From the NCBI GenBank assembly GCA_958496175.1, contig OY292278.1, positions 9,052,001 to 9,116,000 on the forward strand: DNA of 64,000 nt, given 5' to 3'. The notes beneath the pieces are model-generated. The model did not search any database, was not told the DNA's origin, and saw only the letters and a list, made by a program, of their open reading frames with translations. Position 1 is the first letter of the stretch, and each line of letters begins with the position of its first letter. Shown piece after piece: positions 1 to 13,570 of the stretch. Made by a program: the position numbers and the translations under genes. Source of the stretch: Sisyra terminalis (lineage: Eukaryota; Arthropoda; Insecta; Neuroptera; Sisyridae).

Positions 1-3
1 ATT

Positions 4-1091
4 AGGGTGTCCGTTATTTCCCAAATTGATTTTTTTACAGCGATCGCCCCCTGAATTTTTAGTTTAAGATATAAAAAAAATTATCCAATACAATTAAGCT
101 CTTAATTTCTTGATTAAACCGTGTCGGAATCATGTTACAATCTATCTATTTAAATAACATGGGATTATTTGACTTTTGACTTTTAATTTTTTTCCTCAGA
201 AAGAAATGGATCAAAAGATTTAAGATCAAATTAATCTGACGTCAAATTTAACGCTCTACAAAAAAGGTCTCTTATGAATTTTCGATTAAATCACTCCATT
301 AAATGTTATTCAACATTTAAATTTTTAACGACAAATCAATCGACTATAGGCTATAGTCCGACTATAGGCTCAATAAAAATGATGTTCACTTCAAGTTTTA
401 AGAAATTTCTCATAGATGGCGTCTGGTGCAATGGTGAAAATTCGAATTTTAATTGAACTTTTGTCGATAGTCTCATTAATTAGTATGAAATTCACTTCGT
501 AGGTACAAAATATTGATTAAAGTACGAAAATTTATCCTGGATAAATTAAATTTCACGACTATAGCGAATTCGGATCTTATGTCACTTGTTTTAATTGTCA
601 AAAAAAAATTTTTTGTTTGTTTAATTTTCTGTTCAAGCCATAAGATTAACACAAATAATCACTTGCGCTCTAATCATAGAACTTTTTTTCTTCTCTTCCA
701 ATGATATTATAATTAAAAAAAAATAAAAATGAGCAAAAAGTTGAAAATATTGCGAGATTTATATTAGGCACAAGTTAAATGTTGAATAACTTTTAATAGA
801 GTCATTTAATCGAAAATTCATAAGAGACCTTTTTTGTAGAGCGTTAAATTTGACGTCAGATTAATTTGATCTTAAATCTTTTGATCCATTTCTTTCTGAG
901 GAAAAAAATTAAAAGTCAAAAGTCAAATAATCCCATGTTATTTAAATAGATAGATTGTAACATGATTCCGACACGGTTTAATCAAGAAATTAAGAGCTTA
1001 ATTGTATTGGATAATTTTTTTTATATCTTAAACTAAAAATTCAGGGGGCGATCGCTGTAAAAAAATCAATTTGGGAAATAACGGACACCCT
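4..1091. mobile_element. Foldback DNA transposon (family R3), first copy
   Basis: Ends are AGGGTGTCCGTTATTTCCC and its reverse complement. The arms match over roughly 290 bp each (about 4-290 and 800-1091), so the element can fold on itself. There is no transposase; the short ORFs inside are meaningless. A second copy at 38619-39643 has a clear 8-bp target duplication, so the family is non-autonomous with 8-bp TSDs (hAT- or P-like, inferred). The left target site of this copy is cut by the window edge. The inner part carries a GCTCTACAAAAAAGGTCTCT motif also found in family R4. Confidence 0.85.
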
Positions 1092-1496
1092 AATATACAG
1101 GATTTAAAAAGGTGATATTTTCTACATTATAGACATTAAACATGTTGGCATTTACCTACACTTTACTTATAATAATACAGATGTATAGATGGGCAGTAAA
1201 AATGTTTCAGGTTTAACGGTCTTTGGATTAATAAATTTGAAATTTCGATTGTTGATTAGACAAACCATATCATCAAATTATTTAATTGCTAATGATTACA
1301 AACTGTAATCCAATTAGGAATACTATCAAACAATATCTCACAAATTTCCAAACAAATTTTAAGTGCCATGATAAATTAATGATATTAAAAACTTTATCAA
1401 CGTGAGAACGATATTGGGTATATTGTTTATTAATTAAAAAAATTGTATAAAAAGAATTGATTTTGGTAATTTTGTTACTTATTCATCGCTAACAAA
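1092..1496 (+). promoter_or_regulatory. 5' flank and promoter of the first peptidase gene
   Basis: TATAAAAA lies at 1446-1453, about 45 bp before the ATG, a plausible TATA box for a start site near 1475. From about 1145 the sequence is nearly identical to 19010-19363, the 5' flank of the gene at 19364. The duplication therefore carried the promoter with it and the two genes probably share regulation. Confidence 0.6.
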
Positions 1497-2720
<1,224 letters not shown>

Positions 2721-2802
2721 ATGTATTATTCAACGATTATATTTTAAAAGGTCTATAAATATTATGACTATTTCTGAATGAATTGTATAATATTTAAACA
2801 AC

Positions 2803-2808
2803 AATATA
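2803..2808 (+). promoter_or_regulatory. Degenerate poly(A) signal of copy 1
   Basis: AATATA stands where the near-identical gene at 19364 has AATAAA (20669-20674). The position is about 85 bp after the stop. It may weaken or shift polyadenylation of copy 1; this is inference from one base difference. Confidence 0.35.
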
Positions 2809-2819
2809 TAATTGAAATA

Positions 2820-3650
2820 ATTTTTATAATGTTTCTGATTATTCACCTTTAAAAGAACAAAAAATTGAAAGGCGACAATTAAGCTTTACAGTCGAAGTAC
2901 AAAAATTGTTTATCTTGATCATTTTATATCAAATGTAATAGTTCAATTAAACTCAGTTTAGTACCTTTGCTGATTCAGTAGTTAGCGGAAAAATTTTCTT
3001 CTATTTTAAATTTTCCTAATTCACGCATTGATATCTCCACGAAACAGCTCTGTTTTTTTTGAATTTATTGAAAAGTTATGTAATTTGTTCCAAATGGAAG
3101 ACATTTGTAATGAACATGGTTTTTTGGCCAATCATGAAGAAATATATTTGGAAAATAATTGGTTTATTAGAAGTAAACAGGTTCATGTAATCATGGCCAA
3201 AAAAAATATTAATAAAATTACATATAAAACGAAGAAAGTCGAATTGAACATTAAAAACTTCCTTTTATTGGATATATTTGGAACTTATATTAGGAGTCAA
3301 GGGATTAGCAGATTACTGTTGAATATTTCACGATATGGATCAGAATATTTTTCTACAGGATCGAACTTATGTAGTTATTGTATTCTCAATTTCCGACTTA
3401 TATCACTTTGGTACAAAGTTTGGGAAACTTTGCTGTTTACTAAAAAAAAAATATTGAAATAGTACCCTTCATCTAGTGAATTTTGAGCTTTAAATTTTTT
3501 TTGGCCTTTCGTTTTTATTTAAAGCGGAAGATTACTTCATGATATTGTGTATTTTGAATTGCAAAAACAATCATTAAACAATCAGTATTCTCCTATTGAT
3601 ATTTTTGGAAGTATAGAAGAAGAACTTGATAATCAGTATTCAAGCTAGGT
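2820..3650 (+). repeat. Duplicated downstream tail of copy 1
   Basis: This stretch after the stop is homologous to 20690-21510 and, interrupted by a repeat, to 9840-11240. It contains a 144-codon open frame at 3028-3462 that is broken in the other copies. Phrases such as RSQGISRLLLNISRYGSEYF vaguely recall the thumb region of non-LTR reverse transcriptases, but the match is too weak to assign. It is most likely an old element carried along by the gene duplications rather than a gene. Confidence 0.6.
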
Positions 3651-3651
3651 A

Positions 3652-5028
3652 AAATACAACCGTAAATAAAAAGGAATGTATAGGTCATGTTCAAAAGCGG
3701 ATGGGGACTCGACTGCGTACTCTGAAATCTAAACAAAAAAGTCTTGGTGGTAGAGGTAAGCTTACAGGGAAAGTTATAGACAAATTAACTGTGTACTATG
3801 GTTTATCAATATGTCGTCATTGCGATTCTATTGAAGATATGAAATCTGCTATTATGGCAACTTTTTACCACTACGGTTCGACTGATGTAAATCCGAATCA
3901 TGATATGTGTCCAAAAGGCGAAGATTCTTGGTGCTCTTACCAGCGTGCTGAAGCAAGGGGAGAGCTTGATACTTATACTCAAGATTATTCTCCCTTACCT
4001 CCTGTTGTTTTAAAAGCTTTTAAACCGATTTACGACGATCTCAGTAATGATAATTTACTTTCGAGATGTGTAGGTGGATTCAATCAGAATAATAATGAGA
4101 GCTTCAACCAACTAGTGTGGAAAATATGTCCAAAAACCGTGAATACCAGTTATACTGTCGTACAAATTGCTGCATATATAGCTACTTGTATATTTAATGA
4201 AGGTATACATTCATTATTGATGATTATTAATACCCTAGGACTTAATTGTGGGTCTAATTCCCATCGCTATGCTGAAAAAATGGATGCTGCACGTGTGAAA
4301 GTGGCAGATCAGCGCGCCAACGACAACACTCGGGAAGGCAGAATGCTTCGTAGGCAACAGCAAATTGATGTTTTGGAAACTTCCACAATGGCTGAAGAAC
4401 TATTATATGGCCCAGGAATAGATGACTCCGTGTAAGTGATTAAATAATTAGTATTTCTGTATGTAAATCTAGTGTGAAACTTTGAATGCGTTTATCTCAA
4501 AACTATGTTTTTTGAACTGGTGACAACTGTAACTTGATAACCGCTCAGTAGATTTTAATGAAATTCATACAGCTTTTAGAATACATAATAAACTCAGGCC
4601 TGATCGAAGGATTTTTTTTTTTTCAAAAATTTCGATTTTTTAAGACCAATTAACTGTTGATTTTTTCCCGAAAATCTAGAAAAAAAATTCCTGAGGCCGC
4701 CATTTTGTTAATTTTTGAAAAAAAAAGCTTCGATCAGGCCCAGGATTATCTATTTATAAAACTATTTTTTTTCATCCGATTGATTTCAGATGAATCTGCA
4801 AGGACTTATGATTGTCACCGCAAGGACCATTTTTTGAAACTGGGTCAACACAGACAGCTATAACCGTGGAAATTATAATTTTTTTTTTTCAAATTTTCGT
4901 GACTTTAAGTCAAAACATTGTACAATAATGCCATATTATTACTTTTGTAAAATAACATGATTTAATAGCAAAAAAAAAATACTGAAAATTTTCATTTTTT
5001 CGTGTCTCTGACTACCCCTAACCCCTTA
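3652..5028 (+). mobile_element. Truncated Mutator-like (MULE) element inserted in the tail of copy 1
   Basis: The paralogous tail at 21500-21530 runs straight from AAGCTAGGTAAA into TAAGCTTTGGTTAATG. Copy 1 has about 1.38 kb between these points, so the insertion is visible by comparison. The segment holds the C-terminal part of a MULE transposase. No terminal inverted repeat or clear target duplication is seen, and the left end is truncated inside the coding region. Confidence 0.75.
3653..4435 (+). pseudogene. MULE transposase, C-terminal fragment
   Basis: An open frame of about 260 codons runs from 3653 (ATG at 3701) to TAA at 4433. It shows segments I know from insect Mutator-like transposase proteins: KKECIGHVQKRMGTRLR, then CPKGEDSWCSYQRAEARGE, LPPVV..FKPIYDDLS, RCVGGFNQNNNESFN and VWKICPK. 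These belong to the part after the first catalytic Asp, so the N-terminal DNA-binding region and at least one catalytic residue are missing. With no start region the protein is not functional as a transposase. The C-terminus ends in a Gln-rich stretch and an acidic tail typical of the family. Confidence 0.75.
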
Positions 5029-5777
5029 AGCTTTGGTTAATAGTCGCCAATTAAACAATAAACTGTAATACCCATTGATTATAATCCAACAAAAGCGAAG
5101 CAGTTTTACAAAATATTAGTTTTTTAGTTCCATACATTAAACTCGTTCAATTATTAAGATAATTATTAATCGAAATTAAGACAATTAAATTTTAAGTATT
5201 TTCCATAAATTAAGAATGTGTAAAATAAAACTATATATGTTGTCACAATGAAATAAGCAACTTTTAAATTAATATCAATTTATTATCATTTTTATAAAAA
5301 CAAGTTTTATCAAATATTTTGAAAAAATATTTTCACAACAAAATCGTTATCAATTTAACAAACATGACTCTTAGAAAATTAATGATATATTAATTATACC
5401 TTTTTGTTGATTTGATTAAGAGTAACAAATTTTATCGTTAAACTGTTTAATAAATAAACAAGTCTATATATTTCAGGGACTATATATGCTAATAATTCGT
5501 TTAAATGTATACTCAGGAGGAGACTCTCAATAAGTATGGCAACCAACCTGAATTAATCATTGATTTACATGAGAAGAATAACTTTTATTCTAATCAATTA
5601 CATTTCTATAAAATTAACCAAATTCCAATATGAAACAAACGTACTGGTTAATCAGTACCCAATGACGACGGCAACAATGACGAAGAATCTTTCAACGCTA
5701 TGGCAAAACTTTTTTTTTTGGAGCTGCCAAATTTGATTAATATAAATTGTGTAATATAAAATAAAATTTATTTATTA
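5029..5777. other. Rest of the copy 1 tail, then unassigned AT-rich DNA
   Basis: The first 130 bp or so (to about 5160) continue the homology to the tail at 21525-21640. The remainder is AT-rich with no ORF, RNA gene or repeat that I recognise. Confidence 0.5.
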
Positions 5778-6686
5778 CTAGCTAATCCCCGTATTTTCGT
5801 CTGCGTTACGTAGCTGTAGATTTTATTTTCTTTTTAAATTTGCTTTTTGTACTGGTGTATGAAAATTATTATTTCTCATATTTCTTTTACGAAAAACATA
5901 ATCATACTTAAAACCACTATTTTGTCAACTTTAAAAATACACATTTAATAAACTGTTACTTAGAATAAAATAGTTGTATATAATGATCAATTAATTTTCA
6001 AAAAATAATTATAAATATCTAAAAAGTACCTAAAAAAACCGTATACCTACGGTAGGTATACCTACCGTGAACCAATTAACCAATTAATCCGTAAATCAAT
6101 CAGCATCTATACATAAATAAAAACTAACCATCCAAATCCATAAAATTTTTGAATTTTTGTATTCATGGAATCTGAATGTTCGATACGTAAGCAATTACGC
6201 TATTAACATCAACTATGTGTCATATATATAGAGGTTTATATTTCAAAGAGGCAATTTTTTAAAATTTCAATTGAATTTACTGTGCTTTTTATCAGTTCAT
6301 AGTTCAACTAAAAATATTTTTACAGATTATTTTCTAACTTTTAACTACCTTTCCAATGATATATAACTCACTTGTCTAAAGTAAAAATTTCTGTTTTCAT
6401 CCCTAGGGAATACCTTCCCTTATTATTTTTTTTGGAATGATAAGTAGCCTATAGTCTGTGGGAAATTGTGTTGTATCTTAATACCAAATTTCATTAAATT
6501 CGGTTGTACCGTTCTTTAGTTAAATCGGGACGTACAGACAGACAGACATACAGACAGATAGACAGACAAAAATTTTAAAAATGTTAAATTCGGAATAAGA
6601 GCCTCTTGAAACAAATATTTACTCTAAAATTGAGTTCAAAATCAAAATGTACAGACAGACGTAAGAATTTTATATATTAGTATAGA
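5778..6686 (+). mobile_element. Interspersed repeat R1, copy a
   Basis: Starts CTAGCTAATCCCCG and ends TTATATATTAGTATAGAT. It contains the short palindrome GGTAGGTATACCTACC and, near the 3' end, a GACA microsatellite at 6536-6570. It is internally deleted compared with the 1.86-kb copy at 28633-30491. There is no coding capacity. The ends resemble repeats common in many insects (non-LTR/SINE-like or rolling-circle-like); the class is not assigned. Confidence 0.7.
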
Positions 6687-6860
6687 TTAGTAAAGAAAAT
6701 TCACGATTCTTTTTTTATAAACAATCCTTTGAAACCTGCACATGTATTTGATGTATCAAAATATAATTTATGAAGGGTTTTTAGGCATAGTAGTTACTTT
6801 AAGAATAACTCGATTTTTTCTTTATCATAAATCACCACTAGATATAGATCCCACAGATTA

Positions 6861-7907
6861 CACCGGCACACAAAAAAAAATGGTCTGTATTTTTGACCGG
6901 ACCTACATAAATCTACGTATTTTGACCCCCTGAACACGAATCCGGGGTCGGTTTGACCCGTACACCCTCAAAAATTCGAGAAAACTTTGAAAAACCGAAA
7001 AAAATGGTTAAAATCGGCAGTTTTGCTGACATAAAAATTTTTTTGAACTAAACCGAGCATGATTTTCATGTTTTTCGATCCGCTGAATACAAATTCGAAG
7101 TTTATGTAGACCATAAGCCGTTTTTATTGTAAGAAAATTGCAAAAAACCCTTAATAATTGTAAAAAATTGCGGCTATTGTTCTAAAATTCGAGATTATAT
7201 GATGAAAATAAACTTTTAAATCTCTACAAAGAATATTTTGCATATTATTCTATTTCTATTTAGAATATGATTTTTGAAGGTTATTTGGCTAACCGCGATT
7301 TTGTTATTTCTATAGATTTTTTACGATTAACAAATTTTTTTTTTAATTCCGGATCAATGAACTTCAAATTTATACTCAACAGATTTGCTAACATATCAAA
7401 TTTATTATGATTTCATTAAAAATTTGATATTTATCACAAGAACTTTGATTTTTCTGAAATTTTCAGGGTTTTTTGCTATTTACATGGATTTCTAAGAATG
7501 GCTGGACCGAATATCTTCAAGATTTATATTATGCGGATTAGAAAACATGAAAATCACGATTAATCTAGCTCCTTAGAATTTTTGTACACAATTACTGCAA
7601 TTTCTCGCAATTTTCAAAGATTTTTTGCAATTTTCTTGCAATTAAAACAGCTTATGATCTAATGAACTTCGAATTTGTATTTAGCGGATCAAAAAACATG
7701 AAAATCATCCTCGGTTTTGTTCAAAAAAATTTCTATGTCCCCAAAACTGCCGATATTAACCATTTTTTTCGGTTTTTTAAAGTTTTCTCGAATTTTTGAG
7801 GGTGTACGGGTCAAACCGACCCCGGATTCGTGTTCAGGGGGTCAAAATACGTAGATTTATGTAGGTTCGGTCAAAAGTACAGAGCACTTTATTTTTGTGT
7901 GCCGGTG
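6861..7907. mobile_element. Long-TIR MITE R2, 1,047-bp copy
   Basis: Begins CACCGGCACACAAAA and ends with the inverse. The inverted arms run about 240 bp (motifs CCCCGGATTCGTGTTCAGG and AAAACTGCCGAT), and much of the interior is also self-complementary. It is flanked by TTA on both sides (6858-6860, 7908-7910). There is no transposase. CAC termini with a 3-bp TWA duplication suggest a CACTA- or PIF/Harbinger-type source (inference). Confidence 0.85.
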
Positions 7908-7910
7908 TTA

Positions 7911-8510
7911 TTTTTTTCTTCAGGATTTTCCAACCCAAAATTAAATACTATTCCCAATTTTCCAATACTCAGGTCAACCACAACAACAATAATACCATGT
8001 ACATAAATTCAAAAAAAAAATCAAACAGGAATGTTTCCAAAAGAAAATAACCAAGGTTAAATTGATATAGAAAACTGTTATCAAATTTATGTTACAGAAA
8101 AAAAGCACTTGAAAGTTCCTTAATAGAAACAATAGCGCCAACTGGACAAAACCAATCCCAAGAAAATGTTTCTTCTTTATTATGAATTGCAAAATGAACA
8201 TTTAAAACTATTCAAATTAATTTAATTTAACTAAAACACAAAAAAAGTTTTGTACTAATTAACATTTAGCGCCCTGAACTTTACTATAATGTTAAGATAA
8301 AAATTAAAGAAATGTTGTTTAACTAGGAAAGATAAATATTATAATCTTTTTAATTATAATAAAATGATTAGTCATTAATAATTATCTAGACATTTATAAA
8401 TTGTAAAACTAAGGAGAAAATTCGGTAATTATCGAGATTGTCTGAACTATTTTTGTATATAAGGATTCGATTTAGGTAAATTTATCTATTAATTATTCAT
8501 CGTTACCAAG
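7911..8510 (+). promoter_or_regulatory. 5' flank of peptidase copy 2 with TATA box
   Basis: TATATAAG lies at 8456-8463, about 48 bp before the ATG. AAAGATAAAT near 8328 fits a GATA-factor site, a class of factor known to drive insect gut genes; its use here is inference. The rest is AT-rich with no gene. Confidence 0.5.
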
Positions 8511-9746
<1,236 letters not shown>

Positions 9747-9810
9747 TTATTTTTTTTTAAGTTCTTAATACTACTTGCTATGACAATATACTGTGTTATA
9801 TTTCTTCTGG

Positions 9811-9816
9811 AATAAA
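9811..9816 (+). promoter_or_regulatory. Poly(A) signal of copy 2
   Basis: AATAAA 65 bp after the stop codon of the gene ending at 9746, in the expected place. Confidence 0.5.
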
Positions 9817-9839
9817 TAATTGAAATAACTTTTATAATT

Positions 9840-11240
9840 TTCCTATTCATTTTCCGTCATGAACAAAAAATAAAGGCGACAATTATTCTTTATTGCCGAA
9901 ATTTAATTGGTAATTCATTGTGTCTTTAATTTAATAGTTCTTTTAAACTCAGTTTTGATTTGCTGGTTTTATAGTCAACGTATAGAATTTCTTCCACTTT
10001 TCATTATATAAATCCGCGCATTGATATCTCCACAAAACGTGGTATCATTTATTCGAATTCATGGAAAAGTGTAATAAATTTATTCCAAACTAACTGATTC
10101 CTGCGACTTTGTCTGCGTAACGTTGGTGTTGATTGTTGTCTTTTTAGGTTTGCTCCTTCTAGTGGTAGTATATGGAAATCTTTTATTTTTCTTATTTCTT
10201 TTACGAAAAACATAATCATACTTAAAAACACTATTTTGTCGAATTAAATTTATTAATTTTCAAAAAATATTTATAAATATCTAAAAAGAGTATGTCTATT
10301 GCGTATAGCTACAATAGGTTTACCTACCGTGGACCAAATAATCCGTAAATCAATCAGCATCTATACATAAATAATGTCGGTCTTAATTATGACTAAAAAA
10401 AGTCGAAACTTATCAAAATATTCGCGTTAAAATAACAAAAGTTAAGGGTCTAGATTTTGAATATTAGTAGGAATCTCTATTAACATCGCTATTAACATCA
10501 ACTATGTGTCTTATATATATGAAGGTTTATATTTCAAAGAGGTAATTTTTTAATCTTTAAATTGAATTTAATGTGTTTTTTATCAGTTCAACTAAAAATA
10601 TTTTTACAGATTATTTTCTAACTTTCAATTACCTTTCCAATGATGTATAACTCATTTGTCTAAAGTAAAAATTTTTGTTTTCATCCCTAGGGAATACCTT
10701 CCCTTAATATTTTTTTGGAATGATAAGTAGCCTATAGTCTGTGGGAAATTGTGTCGTATCTTAATACCAAATTTTATTAAATTCGGTTGTTCCGTTCTTT
10801 AGTTAAATCGGGACACACAGACAGACAAAAATTTTAAAAATGTTAAATTTGGAATAGGGGCCTCTTGAAACAAATATTTACCCTAAAATTGGGTTCAAAA
10901 TCGAAATGTACAGACAGACGTAAGAATTTTATATATTAATATAGATGGATGGCAATTATTATGAACAAATTCTTTTGTTCAATGGCGAAGAAATATTTTT
11001 GGGAACTACTTGGTTTATTAGAAGTAAACAGCTTAGAAAATTGTTGAAAATTCGGTTGGATTTAATTGAAACTTGAACCTTTGGAATCAAGGGATTAGTA
11101 AATCGCTGTGGAGTATTTTACTATATGGATCTGAATATTTTTCTCATTGTATTTGAATATTGGAAGCCAAAATCGACAAACAATTTTTACCTTATCACTT
11201 CAGTACTTAAGTTTTTGAAGATTAGTTTTTTATTATAAAA
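9840..11240 (+). repeat. Downstream tail of copy 2, split by repeat R1
   Basis: Segments 9840-10089 and 10946-11240 align with the copy 1 tail (2850-3480), for example CGCATTGATATCTCCAC and TGGTTTATTAGAAGTAAACA. The open frame seen in copy 1 is broken here. The R1 repeat sits between CCAAA and TGGA, which are adjacent in copy 1. Confidence 0.6.
10090..10945 (+). mobile_element. Interspersed repeat R1, copy b
   Basis: Starts CTAACTGATTCCTGCGAC and ends ATATATTAATATAGA. The interior is shared with copy a, including the ACAGACAGACA stretch. The empty site in the paralogous tail (CCAAATGGA near 3092) shows insertion between A and T with no target duplication that I can see. Confidence 0.7.
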
Positions 11241-12395
11241 ATATTTTGATTATAATATTTACATTCCTTTTGAATTTGAAACTTTATATTTATTTAGGAT
11301 TTTAAGTGTTTTGGATTTGTTTTTTGTTTGAACTATAGTTTGGTTTTTATCTGATTTTTCTTTCTATTTTCTTTATGACCCATCCATTAAATTAATTATA
11401 AAAATTTTCTTTGATTCCATTAGAGTTTATCTCATCCTTTAATTGTGTTAAAAGAATCCAAAGGTTATTTGTAAGAGTATTGCTATATAGAGTATAGAAC
11501 TATAAATTCACTTGTATTTATAGATCTTGACAATAGTTGAATTTATTGCATCGAATTTACAAAAAGATGTATTTTGAATTTGATCATTAGAAGATTTGAT
11601 GTTGATCATTTGAAGATATGTAATATATATTTTATAGAACAAAGGATAACTAAAGTTATCTTGAAGTCCAAAATGGAGGTCTTTAGCAGACTAAATGGTG
11701 AAAAAATGATTATCGAAATGAGACCTGAAAATAAAATAACCAAATATTTGAAGAATAAGAAAGTTTACATTGAATAGCTTAGAAATAAAATAAGAACTTA
11801 ATTAATAATAAGGTGTACTTAAAATTTGAACCAATTGAAACGAGAAATGCACTTTCCCGAAGACAAAGAAAATTGTTAAAATATTACTTTATGATTCAAA
11901 TTACTGTAATTTCCATGAATCTGGAAACAAAGATAGTTGGCAAATCCTCATTTTTTAGTTTTGATGAATTGGAATAACACATTTAACAATTACATTTACA
12001 AATTCCAAATTGAAATTCTAATAATCGATAAATTGTTCTGTGGTGACACCTCGTTGAAAATGTTTCAACTTATAGCAAATATTTCTACCAAATTATTTAG
12101 AGCTTTTATTTGAAAATTATAATTTTTGAAATTTACGATTGTTATTTGATGCATACCGTAATAAAACATTACATTACTCTAAAATGATATTATAACATTT
12201 GGGGAAAAATACTAGAAAATTTATATTTTTTATTGTAACTGAGAGTTACTTTAACTGCAGTTGTATTATTAGAGTTTCTTAACAACTATGTACTTCTAAA
12301 GTTAACTTAAATAATTTTTTATATATTATTTTAGAAGAAATATTTCTATATATTCTTTTCAAGAACAACCAAAATGAATTTCGGTTACTTGCACT
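11241..12395. other. Unassigned AT-rich DNA
   Basis: No gene, RNA or repeat is recognised. A 67-codon open frame at 11574-11777 is lysine/isoleucine-rich and looks like chance. Confidence 0.4.
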
Positions 12396-12403
12396 ATGTC
12401 CAT

Positions 12404-13364
12404 TAATTGAGCCAAAAAAATCAACTATTTTTTTTTTAAAAGTATATCGAAAATATTGTTCAAGGTGACAAAAAAAAATATCGGGGAGGTTTGGCCCCTT
12501 AATATTAGTATTAAGAGATATATCATCTTTGATTTCGATTTTTTATTTGTGCTTTCATTTTTGCGTCAATGCTGTCAAACTATCAAGGTAAAAAAATTCA
12601 TCTGCAAAAATATTTATAGAAAATTTAATTACCTACAAAAAAGGTCTTTTGTAAAGTTTTGCCAGACAAGCCACTTCCGAATAATCAAGTTTCAGACACT
12701 GAAATAATTTTTTAGATTTATCTTCTATATTTTGGAATTTTGTAACTAATGAACAAATAAATATTTTGAAATGAACAATATAGATTCTTGAAGGGAATTT
12801 AATGCTCTACAAAAAAAGTGTCTTAACGTTTTTTCAAAAAATCACTTTTTCAAAAGTTATTCACAATGAAAGTTGAAAGAAAAATCAAATTATTGTTTTT
12901 TCGTTGTTGAACCAATTTTGAAAAAGTGATTTTATGTAAAAACGTTCAAAAATCTTTTTAATGGAGCATTAAATTCCCTTCAAGAATCAATATTGATCAT
13001 TTTTAAATATTTACTTGTCCGTTAGTTACAAAATTCCAAAATAAAGAAGACAAATCTAAAAATTATATCAATGTCTGAAGCTTGATTATTCGGAAACGGC
13101 GTATCTGGCAAAAATTTTTATAGAACATTTTTTGTAGGGAATTTAATTTTCTATAAATATATGTGCAGATGATTTTTTTTACCTTGATAGTTTGACAGCA
13201 TTGACGCAAAAATGAAAGCACAAATAAAAAATCGAAATTAAAGATGATAGACCTCTTAATATTAATATTAAGGGCTCAAACCTTCCCCATATTTTTTTTT
13301 TGTCACTTTGAACAATATTTTCATCTTCTTTCAAAAAAAAAAACATTTTTTTTGGCTCAGTCTA
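12404..13364. mobile_element. Foldback DNA transposon (family R4), copy a
   Basis: Inverted ends are TAATTGAGCCAAAAAAA and TTTTTTGGCTCAGTCTA. Long inverted arms meet near 12890. It is flanked by the direct repeat ATGTCCAT (12396-12403 and 13365-13372), an 8-bp target duplication. There is no transposase. The 8-bp TSD points to a hAT- or P-type mobiliser (inference). Confidence 0.85.
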
Positions 13365-13570
13365 ATGTCCATGCCTCTCAAAAGATAAATTTTGAATTAC
13401 ATTTCTTTGTCTTTTGATCAATTAATTGTATAACGATAATAGACGAAAAAATTAAGTTTAATGCAAAAATCTCATAGAATTATATTAGTTTTTTAATGTT
13501 ATTCAAATATATAACAATTCATTTGGGTAAATAGAGCAATATTAAAAAAAATAATCATTGGTCTACAATT

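Noticed and set aside
3028..3462. 144-codon open frame after peptidase copy 1
   Set aside because: The two homologous tails have stops and indels in this frame, and there is no family match or codon-level conservation.
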